Source: an uncultured Bacilli bacterium
GTDB lineage: Bacteria; Bacillota_I; Bacilli_A; RF39; UBA660
Direction: 5' to 3'
NCBI GenBank assembly: GCA_934096235.1
Contig: CAKOLO010000003.1
Coordinates: 62,001-126,000, forward strand
Length of the DNA: 64,000 nt
How positions within the stretch are numbered: the stretch's first letter is position 1; each line of letters opens with the position of its first letter. The translations under genes were made by a program, and so were the position numbers. The notes under the pieces were generated by a model. The model ran no database searches, had not been told where the DNA came from, and saw only the letters and a program-made list of their open reading frames with translations. This document shows positions 17,284 through 25,352 of this stretch, piece by piece.

Positions 17284-18080
17284 TGGAAATATTTGTTGTA
17301 GGATTAATTATTATATTCTTATTTAACTATTTAGGTACTTTTAACTTTAATAAGTTTGTTGATGATAATAAAGTATTGTTTTCTAAATTAAAAGAAGATG
17401 ATTATGATTTCTTACTTGTATCTAAATATGGTGAAAAGGTAGATTTGAATCTTAAGTATCAAAAGAGAGTAAAGACTGCTATTATTACATTTTTAATATT
17501 ATTAGTAGCTTCTATTACTAGTATTCAAAGTCTTAATTTTGCAGTAAAACTTGTATTATGTTTTGCTGGAGCTTATTTGATGTTTAAAGATGACTATAAT
17601 AAAGTTAAAAATTATTATAAAGTACATTTACATGAGATTAATTTAAAACTTCCATATTATTTAAAGAGTTTAGAAATCTTAATTCAACACTATACTGTTC
17701 CTGTTGCTATTACTCGTAGTTTAGAAACAGCTCCTGAAATGTTTAAACCGGGACTTCGTGATTTGATTGCTGCTATTGATTCTGGTGACTCTAGTATTGA
17801 ACCATATATGGCTTTTGCTCGTAGATATCCTGTACGTGATAGTATGCGTATGATGAGACTTCTTTATAGACTTGGTTTAGGTAGTCAAGAGAGAAAACAA
17901 GAACAATTATTAGCGTTTTCTAAGACTATTTCAAATCTTCAAAATAAGTCAAGAGAGACTAAATATAAAGAACGTCTTGAGAAGATGGAAAAGAAAACTA
18001 TGACAATGCTTACATCTACTGGAGCAGGGGTTATGGTTATATTAGTTCTTGCAATTTTCCAAATGTTTGTAAGCGCTTAA
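17283..18080 (+). CDS. tadC: TadC-like inner-membrane platform protein
   Basis: A second GspF-type platform protein follows TadB directly. Helices are visible at about 1-20, 65-100 and at the C-terminus (VMVILVLAIFQMFVSA). The cytosolic domain carries LKLPYYLKSLEILIQHYTVPVAI and RLLYRLGLGSQERKQEQLLAF, where TadC proteins have their conserved helical bundle. At 265 residues it is slightly short for TadC but complete, starting on a start codon coupled to tadB and ending in a normal hydrophobic tail. It is the last gene before a new strong promoter that drives the pilin-like gene, so pilin can be made in excess over the machinery. Confidence 0.88.
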   Translation: MEIFVVGLIIIFLFNYLGTFNFNKFVDDNKVLFSKLKEDDYDFLLVSKYGEKVDLNLKYQKRVKTAIITFLILLVASITSIQSLNFAVKLVLCFAGAYLMFKDDYNKVKNYYKVHLHEINLKLPYYLKSLEILIQHYTVPVAITRSLETAPEMFKPGLRDLIAAIDSGDSSIEPYMAFARRYPVRDSMRMMRLLYRLGLGSQERKQEQLLAFSKTISNLQNKSRETKYKERLEKMEKKTMTMLTSTGAGVMVILVLAIFQMFVSA

Positions 18081-18095
18081 TAGTGTAAAATAATA

Positions 18096-18124
18096 TTGAT
18101 TTATTAATATCGATATTGTATAAT
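18096..18124 (+). promoter_or_regulatory. Strong promoter of the pilin-like gene
   Basis: TTGATT (18096-18101), 17-base spacer, TATAAT (18119-18124); the hexamers are the same as at 13282. AAAGGAGG (18138-18145) gives a near-perfect ribosome site, as expected for an abundant protein. Confidence 0.85.
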
Positions 18125-18153
18125 TATTTTAGAAAGTAAAGGAGGATTAGTAA

Positions 18154-18450
18154 ATGAAAGAAGCTACAGGTGAATTAAACATGACTGTTATTACAATCAT
18201 AGCTATTGCTGCTGTTGGTGCTTTATTCTATGTATTCGTTTGGCCAATGATTCAAAAATCAATCGTTACTCAAACTTGTAAGACTTATGGTACTGACTGG
18301 GTAGCACTTCAAACTACAGAAACATCAATTAATGGTATTGATGCTAATACTGGATCAAATGCTCAAGTTAAAGTATGGGTTTGTTGTCCTAAAGGTGAAG
18401 CTGCTACTAGTGATAAGTGTGTAACTGCTGATTACGGTAAGACTAACTAG
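18154..18450 (+). CDS. Small pilin-like protein, candidate major Tad pilin (98 aa)
   Basis: A short leader MKEATGELN precedes a hydrophobic helix of about 25 residues (MTVITIIAIAAVGALFYVFV) and a small polar ectodomain with a CC pair and two more cysteines. This is the layout of class III/Flp-like pilins, cut by a prepilin peptidase after a glycine (here G6, followed by E7). No peptidase gene is in the window. The gene has its own strong promoter and RBS inside the Tad operon, the usual mark of the major pilin. The acidic residue after the glycine and the four ectodomain cysteines depart from standard Flp, so processing at this site is inferred, not shown. Confidence 0.78.
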   Translation: MKEATGELNMTVITIIAIAAVGALFYVFVWPMIQKSIVTQTCKTYGTDWVALQTTETSINGIDANTGSNAQVKVWVCCPKGEAATSDKCVTADYGKTN

Positions 18451-18565
18451 TTTCATTTAATTATTTAATAAATAATACAAAGATAAAAATGCTGTAGGTG
18501 TCGTTGCTTATTGATGTCAATGGCATTTATGGCTATTTTTAATTTAAAAGGATAAGGAGTGTTAT
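18451..18565 (+). other. 115-base spacer after the pilin-like gene with possible RNA fold
   Basis: No reading frame is seen. A less AT-biased core at about 18486-18538 starts AAAAATGCTG and ends GGCTATTTTT; its ends can pair (AAAAAT with ATTTTT, and AAATGC with GCATTT at 18525-18530). It may be a leaky terminator or an mRNA-stabilising element that raises pilin level over downstream genes. Confidence 0.35.
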
Positions 18566-19054
18566 ATGAAGGATGCTATGGGTGGTACTTGGTTAACTGG
18601 ATTAGTTATTATCTTTATCGCATTATTTGCTGGATTTTTAGCTTATTCTATTAGTTATACTAAGGCATTTAGAACTAAGAATGAAATAATTAATATTATA
18701 GAGAAAAATGAAGGGTTTACTATGTCACCTAATAGTACTAGGTTACATGATTTAAATATGGATGCTCTTAAACAAGAAACTAGTACTGAAGGAAAGGCTT
18801 TTGCTTTTATAAAAGGTCTTGGATATGATTATGATACTGCTGAACAAGCAGGTTGTAAAGATGATGGTACTATGCAAAATGGTGGATATTGTTTAAAGAA
18901 GTTTTGTCCTAATGATGGGAAAATATATTATAAGGTAACTACTTTTATAGCACTAACAATTCCAGTTTTAGAAGTTACTGTTAAACTACCAATTTCTGGT
19001 GAAACTAAGACTATGTTTTATGATGTTACTGGTAATTTGAATTGTAATCAATAA
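18566..19054 (+). CDS. Pilin-like/TadE-like minor subunit (162 aa)
   Basis: The start MKDAMGGTWLTG resembles that of the preceding pilin-like protein (short acidic leader containing glycine) and runs into a helix (about 10-30, LTGLVIIFIALFAGFLAYSI). The rest is an ectodomain of about 130 residues with cysteines in QAGCKDDG, GGYCLKKFC and a final NCNQ. This matches a minor pilin or TadE/TadF-like pseudopilin. It has a GGATAAGGAG ribosome site and lies between the candidate major pilin and the TadZ-like gene. Minor pilins usually set filament initiation or adhesion; the specific role here is not known. Confidence 0.72.
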   Translation: MKDAMGGTWLTGLVIIFIALFAGFLAYSISYTKAFRTKNEIINIIEKNEGFTMSPNSTRLHDLNMDALKQETSTEGKAFAFIKGLGYDYDTAEQAGCKDDGTMQNGGYCLKKFCPNDGKIYYKVTTFIALTIPVLEVTVKLPISGETKTMFYDVTGNLNCNQ

Positions 19055-19082
19055 TAAACTTTGATGATGGGGAGATGATACG

Positions 19083-20030
19083 ATGAATGTAATGGTTTAT
19101 AATAAATATAAAGAACTTTTAATGGGCTTAAATATTGAAGTTATGAAGTCTATGGAAGGTGTCTTTAATGTAGATGAGATAATAGATACTTTTACTAATT
19201 TCTATTATGATAAGATGATTTTGGATATTACTGCTATTCGTGATTATCAAAATACTGATAATTTACAAAAATTAGCAATGAATATTAATATGGAGAATGT
19301 TATTTTACTTCTTGATGATAGTCCTGAGAGTGAATCTAAGACTTATTTATCAAAGTTAATTTCTCTTGGTATTTATAATTTTACTCGTAATGCTGAAGGA
19401 ATAAATTATTTATTAGTTCATCCTCATACTTATAGAGATGTTGTAAATATTCATAATTTACAAGATATAGATAATAGTACTACTGATAATAATAATGGTG
19501 GTATGGCTATGGGTTCTGGTAATGGTAAAATGAGAATCATAGGTTTTAAGAATATGACTCAACATGCTGGTTCTACAACACTTATTTATATGATTAGAAA
19601 GATGTTATCTGGTATTAGAAATGTAGGTGCTATAGAGGTAAATAAAGTTGATTTCTTATATTTTAATGATAAAGATTTAGTTAGTACTATTTCTTCTGAT
19701 TTACCAAAAGAACTTATGAAGAAGCAAATGTGTGATGTTGTTTTAGTAGATTTAAATGACTATGATGATGTTTCTATTTGTAGTCAAGTATATTATTTAA
19801 TAGAGCCATCTACTATTATGATTAATAAAATGTTAAGAAAGAATAGAGCAGCTTTAGAAATGTTAAAGAATGAAAGAGTTGTTTTAAATAAATGCGTTCT
19901 TAATTCTGAAGATGTGGCTACGTTTGAATATGAAACTAAATTAAAAGTATTTGCTACTATACCTCCTTGTGATGATAGACAAGAAAGTATTGATCCAGTT
20001 AAAAACTTTATTAGTAAAATGGGTATTTAG
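19083..20030 (+). CDS. TadZ/CpaE-like protein with degenerate ATPase motif
   Basis: The layout is that of CpaE/TadZ: an N-terminal receiver-like region (about 25-135, with DKMILDITAI and NVILLLDDSPES), a Gly/Asn linker (about 138-158) and a MinD/ParA-like domain (about 160-315, starting MRIIGFKNMTQHAGSTTLIYMI and containing CDVVLVDLNDYDD). The P-loop is deviant: HAGSTTL stands where GKGGVGKTT(L) is expected, so the catalytic lysine is missing and ATP hydrolysis is doubtful. TadZ localises the Tad machine to a cell site, and degenerate Walker motifs are known in that family. Position after the pilin-like genes supports the call. Confidence 0.8.
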   Translation: MNVMVYNKYKELLMGLNIEVMKSMEGVFNVDEIIDTFTNFYYDKMILDITAIRDYQNTDNLQKLAMNINMENVILLLDDSPESESKTYLSKLISLGIYNFTRNAEGINYLLVHPHTYRDVVNIHNLQDIDNSTTDNNNGGMAMGSGNGKMRIIGFKNMTQHAGSTTLIYMIRKMLSGIRNVGAIEVNKVDFLYFNDKDLVSTISSDLPKELMKKQMCDVVLVDLNDYDDVSICSQVYYLIEPSTIMINKMLRKNRAALEMLKNERVVLNKCVLNSEDVATFEYETKLKVFATIPPCDDRQESIDPVKNFISKMGI

Positions 20031-20054
20031 TTAATAAATATAAGCATTGTATAG

Positions 20055-20083
20055 TTGACAAAAAAATAAAAATTATGTAAAAT
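20055..20083 (+). promoter_or_regulatory. Consensus-like promoter of the VirB2-like gene
   Basis: Perfect -35 TTGACA (20055-20060), 17-base spacer, TAAAAT (20078-20083). It gives the gene at 20104 its own expression. Confidence 0.85.
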
Positions 20084-20103
20084 TTATATAGAGAAGGAGA
20101 AAA

Positions 20104-20481
20104 GTGTTTATGTTAAATTTAATTAATGTGTTAACAACAGTTAAAGCTAATACTTTATGTGATGATTTAGAACCAGTATTAAGAATCGTTGGTATTGCAA
20201 TTTTCATTATTAAAGTAGTTGTTCCAATTATGTTAATCGTTGTTGGTATGTTAGATATGGCTAAAGCTGTTACTGAAAAAGATGAAAATAAAATTAAAGA
20301 TGCTCAACATAAGTTAATTAAAAAAGCAATCGCTGCTGTGTTAGTTTTCTTAATCGTAACAATTGTTGGTGTACTTATGAATTTAATAGGTGCTGATGAT
20401 TATAAGAAATGTACTAAATGTATTACTGATCCTTGGAAGTGTAAGACTAGTACAGATAATATTATTAGAGAAGGAAATTAA
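20104..20481 (+). CDS. TrbC/VirB2-like two-helix membrane protein (125 aa)
   Basis: A short N-terminus is followed by two hydrophobic helices (about 28-51, VGIAIFIIKVVVPIMLIVVG, and 73-96, IAAVLVFLIVTIVGVLMNLIG) joined by a charged cytosolic loop (AKAVTEKDENKIKDAQHKLIKK). The tail holds CTKCITDPWKCK. The hairpin layout is that of TrbC/VirB2 pilin-like proteins, in a setting otherwise of Tad type. Two starts are possible: GTG 20104 (4 bases from AAGGAG) or ATG 20110 (10 bases away); GTG is kept but the choice is open. The gene has a strong promoter and a terminator of its own, so it could be an abundant structural subunit or a channel component. Confidence 0.72.
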   Translation: MFMLNLINVLTTVKANTLCDDLEPVLRIVGIAIFIIKVVVPIMLIVVGMLDMAKAVTEKDENKIKDAQHKLIKKAIAAVLVFLIVTIVGVLMNLIGADDYKKCTKCITDPWKCKTSTDNIIREGN

Positions 20482-20490
20482 TCGTAAATC

Positions 20491-20511
20491 AAGGACATGT
20501 GTCCTTTTTTT
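20491..20511 (+). terminator. Terminator closing the Tad-like locus
   Basis: AAGGAC (20491-20496) pairs with GTCCTT (20501-20506) around ATGT, followed by a T run. Confidence 0.85.
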
Positions 20512-20517
20512 ATGTTG

Positions 20518-20546
20518 TTGAAAAATTATTATAATAATGATATAAT
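20518..20546 (+). promoter_or_regulatory. Promoter of the LTA synthase gene
   Basis: TTGAAA (20518-20523), 17-base spacer, TATAAT (20541-20546), with TGA just before the -10 giving an extended element. Confidence 0.85.
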
Positions 20547-20564
20547 TATCTAGAGGGAATTAGT

Positions 20565-22634
20565 ATGAAAAGGTTAAAAGAAATTAATTTTAAAAATTTT
20601 AATATTAAAAAAATATTTAAGAAAATTGTAAATAGTGTTAAAAGATATGCTTCTACGAATATATTGTTTTTATCTTATATAATTATATCTTTATTAATAG
20701 GATTTATATTAAGACTTTGTACTATTGGTACGCCAATATATTTTAAAGCATTTTTATCTGATTTTATGGTTTCATTATTGATAGGTGCATTTGGCTATTT
20801 ATTTAAACCTAAGTATCAATTTACTTATTTCTTTGTTTGGATATTATTTGCTACTTTTTTAGCAATAGGTAATACTGTTTATTATCAATTTTATCAATCA
20901 TTTTTATCTGTTAATTTAATATCTACTGCGTCTATGTTAGGTGCTGTAGATGATTCTTTATATGATAAATTACATATTATTCAATTCTCATATATTATAT
21001 TTCCAATTATATTTTTTGGAATACATAAATTCTTAAGTAAGAAGAATTATTATTTTGAGGTAGAAAAGACTGAGAAAGGGAAGAAGAATTTTATATATTC
21101 AGTTGCTACTTCAGGAGTTATTATATGTTCTTTATTATTTACATTAAATGCTACTGATACTAGTAGACTTGTTAAACAATGGAATAGAGAATGGTTAGTA
21201 CAAAAGTTTGGTTTATATACATACACTGCTAATGATTTGATTCAAAGTATACAACCGCATCTAAATACTTTGTTTGGTTATGATGAAGCTGCTCGTAAAT
21301 TTAGAAATTTCTATGCATGTAAGTGGGAAGAAAAGAGTAGTTCTAATAAATATACTAATGTATTTAAAGGAAAGAATGTTATATTTATTCATGCTGAGAG
21401 TATGCAAAACTTCTTAGTTAATTTAAAGATTAATGGAGTAGAAGTTACACCTAACTTAAATAAATTAGTTAAAGAAGGTATTTACTTTGATAGATTTTAT
21501 CCTCAAATAAGTGTAGGAACTAGTTCAGATACTGAGTTTACATTAAATACTGGTCTTATGCCTTCTAGTAGTGGTACAGTATTTGTAAATTATTATAATA
21601 GAACTTATTATTCACTTCCTAAGTATTTTAATGATATGGGTTATTATACATTTAGTTCTCATGCTAATAATGCTGATTTTTGGAATCGTAAGACTATGTA
21701 TCATACTTTAGGATATCAAGATTTTTATGCTAAAGATAGTTATGTAGTACCTAGTGATACAAGTGATCCTAATTGGGTTGGACTTGGTCTTTCTGATAAA
21801 TCATTCTTTAATCAATTAGTTCCAATACTAAAGAATATTAAAGAAAATCATGAAAAATTCTATGGAACAGTTATAACTCTTTCTAATCATTCACCATTTA
21901 ATGATTTAGGAAAATATGATCCATTTGATGTAACTATGAAATATACTGTTACTGATGAAGATGGTAAGAAACATGAAGCAGTAGCTAATTATTTAGAAGG
22001 TACTTCTATGGGTAACTATATAAGAAGTGCTCATTATGCTGATGCTGCTTTAGGAGAATTTGTGCAATTATTAAAAGATAATGACTTACTTGAAAATACT
22101 GTTGTTATATTGTATGGTGATCATGAAGCTAGACTTGCTAAAAAACAATTTAATTTATTATATAATTATGATCCATTTACTAATGATATTAAGAGTGAAG
22201 ATGATCCAACTTATATTTCAATGGAAAATTATAATTATGATTTACTTAAAAATACTCCATTAATTATGTGGAATGTTGATAAAAAATATAGAAGAACAGT
22301 AAGTAGTGCAATGGGTATGTATGATGTACTTCCAACTATTGCTAATATGTTTGGCTTTAAAGATAAATATGGATTTGGACATGATATATTTAGTGATAAT
22401 GAAAAGATTGTTGTGTTCCCTAATGGTAATGTACTTACTGATAAAGTATATTATAGTAATTTAAATGATGAATATGTTACTTTAAGTGATGATCCTATTG
22501 ATACAGATTATATTAGTAGAATAAAAGAACATGCTAATCAAATATTAGATGTATCTAATGGAATAGTACTTCATGATTTAATTAAGAATGAAGAAGACAA
22601 GATAGGAGCTTGCGAACGTGAAGATAAAAAGTGA
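20565..22634 (+). CDS. ltaS: Lipoteichoic acid synthase (LtaS-type phosphoglycerol transferase)
   Basis: Five N-terminal membrane helices (roughly 34-205) are followed by an extracellular sulfatase-fold domain. Metal and catalytic motifs are visible: FIHAESMQ with the first acidic ligand, VGTSSDTEFTLNTGL with the nucleophilic threonine, LSNHSPF and the late LYGDHEARL histidine/aspartate pair. LtaS moves glycerol phosphate from phosphatidylglycerol to a growing lipoteichoic acid chain outside the membrane. Length 689 fits the family. The next gene overlaps its end by 17 bases and is therefore translationally linked. Several LtaS paralogues exist in Firmicutes, and a phosphoglycerol transferase with another acceptor cannot be excluded. 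Confidence 0.92.
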   Translation: MKRLKEINFKNFNIKKIFKKIVNSVKRYASTNILFLSYIIISLLIGFILRLCTIGTPIYFKAFLSDFMVSLLIGAFGYLFKPKYQFTYFFVWILFATFLAIGNTVYYQFYQSFLSVNLISTASMLGAVDDSLYDKLHIIQFSYIIFPIIFFGIHKFLSKKNYYFEVEKTEKGKKNFIYSVATSGVIICSLLFTLNATDTSRLVKQWNREWLVQKFGLYTYTANDLIQSIQPHLNTLFGYDEAARKFRNFYACKWEEKSSSNKYTNVFKGKNVIFIHAESMQNFLVNLKINGVEVTPNLNKLVKEGIYFDRFYPQISVGTSSDTEFTLNTGLMPSSSGTVFVNYYNRTYYSLPKYFNDMGYYTFSSHANNADFWNRKTMYHTLGYQDFYAKDSYVVPSDTSDPNWVGLGLSDKSFFNQLVPILKNIKENHEKFYGTVITLSNHSPFNDLGKYDPFDVTMKYTVTDEDGKKHEAVANYLEGTSMGNYIRSAHYADAALGEFVQLLKDNDLLENTVVILYGDHEARLAKKQFNLLYNYDPFTNDIKSEDDPTYISMENYNYDLLKNTPLIMWNVDKKYRRTVSSAMGMYDVLPTIANMFGFKDKYGFGHDIFSDNEKIVVFPNGNVLTDKVYYSNLNDEYVTLSDDPIDTDYISRIKEHANQILDVSNGIVLHDLIKNEEDKIGACEREDKK

Positions 22635-23232
22635 TAGAAAAATAATTATCTTATTTATAATAGTTGGTGTTTTATTAATTGGTTTTCTTGGGTATAGAGT
22701 TAATAAAGATTTCTTAAGTAAAACTAATAGTAAAAAACAAATAGATTCTATAGATTTTTATGGATATACTTTATCTAAGAGTGATACTGATTTATATAAG
22801 AGTATTTTTAAAGAATTAAGTAAAGTATTAAATGAGAAACCTGTTGATATGAATAGTTATGCTAAACTGGTATCTGAATTATTTATTATAGATTTATATT
22901 CACTTGATAGTAAACTTACTAGTACTGATATAGGTGGTATTGAGTTCTTACATAAAGACTTAAGAGAAAACTTTAAAGAAAATATGGGTTCAACTCTTTA
23001 TAAGTTTGTTGAAAGTAATATAGATGGTAAGAGAAAACAAGAATTACCTATGGTAAAAGAAGTTAATGTAACTGATGTATTTGAAACTAAATACACTTAT
23101 AATAAGAATGAATATCCTGCTTATTTAGTTACTGTCAATTGGACTTATGAAAAGGATTTAGGATATCAAACAAGTGCTAAGTTAACTATTATTAATGATA
23201 ATGGTATTTTATATATTGTTAAAGGAAATTAA
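22618..23232 (+). CDS. Membrane-anchored extracytoplasmic protein linked to ltaS (204 aa)
   Basis: Translation starts at GTG 22618, nine bases after AGGAG and inside the end of ltaS, so it is coupled. The product has one N-terminal helix (about 9-27, IIILFIIVGVLLIGFLGYR) and an outer domain of about 175 residues with a mixed helix/strand pattern, ending in a YPAYLVTVNWTYEK...AKLTIIND beta region that resembles NTF2-like folds in rhythm. No cysteine or catalytic motif is seen. The linkage suggests a role together with the LTA synthase, but no family is recognised. A terminator of the recurrent ACTAGAAATAGT type follows at once. Confidence 0.8.
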   Translation: MKIKSDRKIIILFIIVGVLLIGFLGYRVNKDFLSKTNSKKQIDSIDFYGYTLSKSDTDLYKSIFKELSKVLNEKPVDMNSYAKLVSELFIIDLYSLDSKLTSTDIGGIEFLHKDLRENFKENMGSTLYKFVESNIDGKRKQELPMVKEVNVTDVFETKYTYNKNEYPAYLVTVNWTYEKDLGYQTSAKLTIINDNGILYIVKGN

Positions 23233-23253
23233 GACTAGAAATAGTCTTTTTCT
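23231..23253 (+). terminator. Terminator of the ACTAGAAATAGT family
   Basis: AAGACTA (23231-23237) pairs with TAGTCTT (23242-23248) around a GAAA tetraloop, with a T run after it. The stem begins within the stop codon of the preceding gene. Confidence 0.9.
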
Positions 23254-23254
23254 A

Positions 23255-23282
23255 TTGAATAAAATATTTAATTTGATATAAT
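23255..23282 (+). promoter_or_regulatory. Promoter of the 23308 gene
   Basis: TTGAAT (23255-23260), 16-base spacer, TGATATAAT extended -10 (hexamer 23277-23282), just after the terminator. Confidence 0.75.
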
Positions 23283-23307
23283 TTATATAGATGATAAGGA
23301 GGATAAA

Positions 23308-23907
23308 ATGGATAATAAGAATAAACCATTAATAATTGGTGTTTCTTTAATAGCATTAGCTGTTGTTATGCTTGCAGTTATTATGCTTGTAAGAGGTAGA
23401 GGTAATGAAACAAGTACTTCTAAATTTGGAACTGTTGATGATGTTAAAACTATGGTAAAAAGCATATATAAAGATTTAGGTGATATTTTACCAGCACTTG
23501 AATTCCAAAAAATAAATAGTTCTACTGAATCATTGAATTATTTTACAGGTTTAAGTGATAGTTCTAATGTAAAATTTGCGGTAGTAAGTGAGCCATTAAT
23601 GAATGCTCAAGCATATAGTTTAGTTGTATTAAAAGTTAAAGATACTTCTAAAATAGAAAGTATGAAACAAGAAATGTATGATAATATTAATATGGCTAAA
23701 TGGATATGTGTTAGTGCTGAAAAGTTATATATTACTAATAGTGATGACATAATATTTATGGTTATGGCAAGTGATGATTGGGCTACTCCAGTATATAATG
23801 AATTTAAAAAATATGTTAATAATAATATTGGAAAAGAATTAACTAAGACTGATAGTGGGGATATAAATTTACCAGGTGAAATGTCTGATGATAAACCTAT
23901 TGCTTAA
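23308..23907 (+). CDS. Membrane-anchored protein, DUF4358-like (199 aa)
   Basis: One N-terminal helix (about 8-28) anchors an outer domain of about 165 residues. The pattern of a helix (VKTMVKSIYKDLGDILPAL), an AVVSEPLMNAQAYSLVVLKVKD strand pair, an amphipathic helix containing KQEMYDNINMAKWICVSAE and a last FMVMASDDW strand resembles proteins carrying DUF4358, which are small cell-surface proteins of Firmicutes without a known role. The C-terminus is an acidic, proline-containing tail. AAGGAGG lies five bases before the ATG. It has its own promoter and terminator. The family assignment is by eye and tentative; that it is a real anchored surface protein is secure. Confidence 0.75.
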   Translation: MDNKNKPLIIGVSLIALAVVMLAVIMLVRGRGNETSTSKFGTVDDVKTMVKSIYKDLGDILPALEFQKINSSTESLNYFTGLSDSSNVKFAVVSEPLMNAQAYSLVVLKVKDTSKIESMKQEMYDNINMAKWICVSAEKLYITNSDDIIFMVMASDDWATPVYNEFKKYVNNNIGKELTKTDSGDINLPGEMSDDKPIA

Positions 23908-23915
23908 ATAATATT

Positions 23916-23936
23916 GCTCCTTAATGGAGCTTTTTT
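23916..23936 (+). terminator. Terminator before the MBOAT gene
   Basis: GCTCC (23916-23920) and GGAGC (23926-23930) around TTAAT, then six T. The T run merges into the AAAAGGAG ribosome site of the next gene, so read-through probably feeds it. Confidence 0.75.
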
Positions 23937-23951
23937 AAAAGGAGAAGATTT

Positions 23952-25343
23952 ATGGTATTTGCTAGTATTACATTTTTATATTATTTTTTACCAATATTTT
24001 TAATTGTATATTTTATAGTTCCAAAAAAATATAAAAATATTGTTTTATTAATATTTAGTTTTATATTCTATTTTTATGGTGAACCTAAGTATATATTATT
24101 AATGCTTTTAGAAGTTTTATTTGCATATTTTATGACACTTAGTTTAGAAAAAAATAAAAGTAAGAGTTTACTTACTGTAATGATATCTTTTCATTTGATA
24201 TTGCTTTGTATATTTAAGTATTTTAATTTTATAATTGATAATGTAAATACTATATTTAGTAGTAATATAACACTGTTAAATATAGTTCTTCCGATTGGAA
24301 TAAGTTTTTATACTTTTCAAATAATAAGTTATGAAGTAGATGTTTATAAAGGTAAAATAAAAGCATCTAAAAATTTATTAGAATTTATGACTTATGTATT
24401 TTTGTTTCCTCAATTAATAGCTGGACCAATTGTTAGATATGAAAATATAAATAAAGAATTAAAGTCAAGAAAAGTTACATTTGAAGATTTTGGTAATGGT
24501 GTTAATAGATTTATAATTGGGTTGTTTAAGAAAGTAGTAATAGCTAATAATATAGGTGAGTTATGTAACACTTTAGTTGGAAGTGATGAAGTATCTGTTT
24601 TATTATATTGGATACTTGGTATTAGTTATATGTTGCAGATATATTTTGATTTTTCAGGATATAGTGATATAGCTATAGGTATTGGTAAGATGATTGGTTT
24701 TAAATTTCCTGAGAACTTTAATTATCCTTATATAGCAGATAGTGTCACTAACTTTTGGAGACGTTGGCATATGACATTAAGTAGTTGGTTTAGAGATTAT
24801 GTATATATACCATTAGGTGGAAATAGAGTAAGTACATTAAAACATATTAGAAATATATTTATAGTATGGATACTTACTGGGTTATGGCATGGAGCTAGTT
24901 GGAACTTTATAATATGGGGACTATATTTTGGAATAATACTTATTATTGAAAAGTATTTTCTTAATAAAGTGTTAGAGAAGTTACCTAAAGTAATTAGAAT
25001 TATTTATACATTATTTATTGTTATGATAAGTTTTATAATATTTTCAAGTGATAACTTAAGTAGTGCATTTACTATTATAAAAGGATTATTTAGTTTTAAT
25101 AGTTTAAGTTTATATAATAGTTTTATACTTTATTATATAAGAAGTTATTTAGTTATATTAATTATGGGTATAATACTTAGTACTTCTTTAATTAAAAATG
25201 TAATTTTTAAACTTAGAAATAAGAAATTTCTTAATAATATTATAAATATAATAGAAGTAATAGTTATTTTTATAATACTTTTAATAGTTACATCTATGCT
25301 TATTGATAGTAGTTATAATCCATTTTTATATTTTAGGTTTTAA
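23952..25343 (+). CDS. MBOAT-family O-acyltransferase (AlgI/PatA/DltB type)
   Basis: A polytopic membrane protein of 463 residues with the MBOAT signature: FPQLIAGPIVRYENI, FWRRWHMTLSSWFRDYVYIPLGG and the catalytic histidine in LTGLWHGASWNFIIWG. Members pass an acyl group from the cytosol across the membrane to a partner that modifies a polysaccharide. The gene downstream (10 bases away) encodes an AlgX/AlgJ-like protein, so the two form the classical two-part O-acetylation system for an exopolysaccharide or wall polymer. No dltA/dltC is nearby, which argues against D-alanylation. At this length and with these motifs it is AlgI-like. Confidence 0.93.
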   Translation: MVFASITFLYYFLPIFLIVYFIVPKKYKNIVLLIFSFIFYFYGEPKYILLMLLEVLFAYFMTLSLEKNKSKSLLTVMISFHLILLCIFKYFNFIIDNVNTIFSSNITLLNIVLPIGISFYTFQIISYEVDVYKGKIKASKNLLEFMTYVFLFPQLIAGPIVRYENINKELKSRKVTFEDFGNGVNRFIIGLFKKVVIANNIGELCNTLVGSDEVSVLLYWILGISYMLQIYFDFSGYSDIAIGIGKMIGFKFPENFNYPYIADSVTNFWRRWHMTLSSWFRDYVYIPLGGNRVSTLKHIRNIFIVWILTGLWHGASWNFIIWGLYFGIILIIEKYFLNKVLEKLPKVIRIIYTLFIVMISFIIFSSDNLSSAFTIIKGLFSFNSLSLYNSFILYYIRSYLVILIMGIILSTSLIKNVIFKLRNKKFLNNIINIIEVIVIFIILLIVTSMLIDSSYNPFLYFRF

Positions 25344-25352
25344 GGAGGAATT

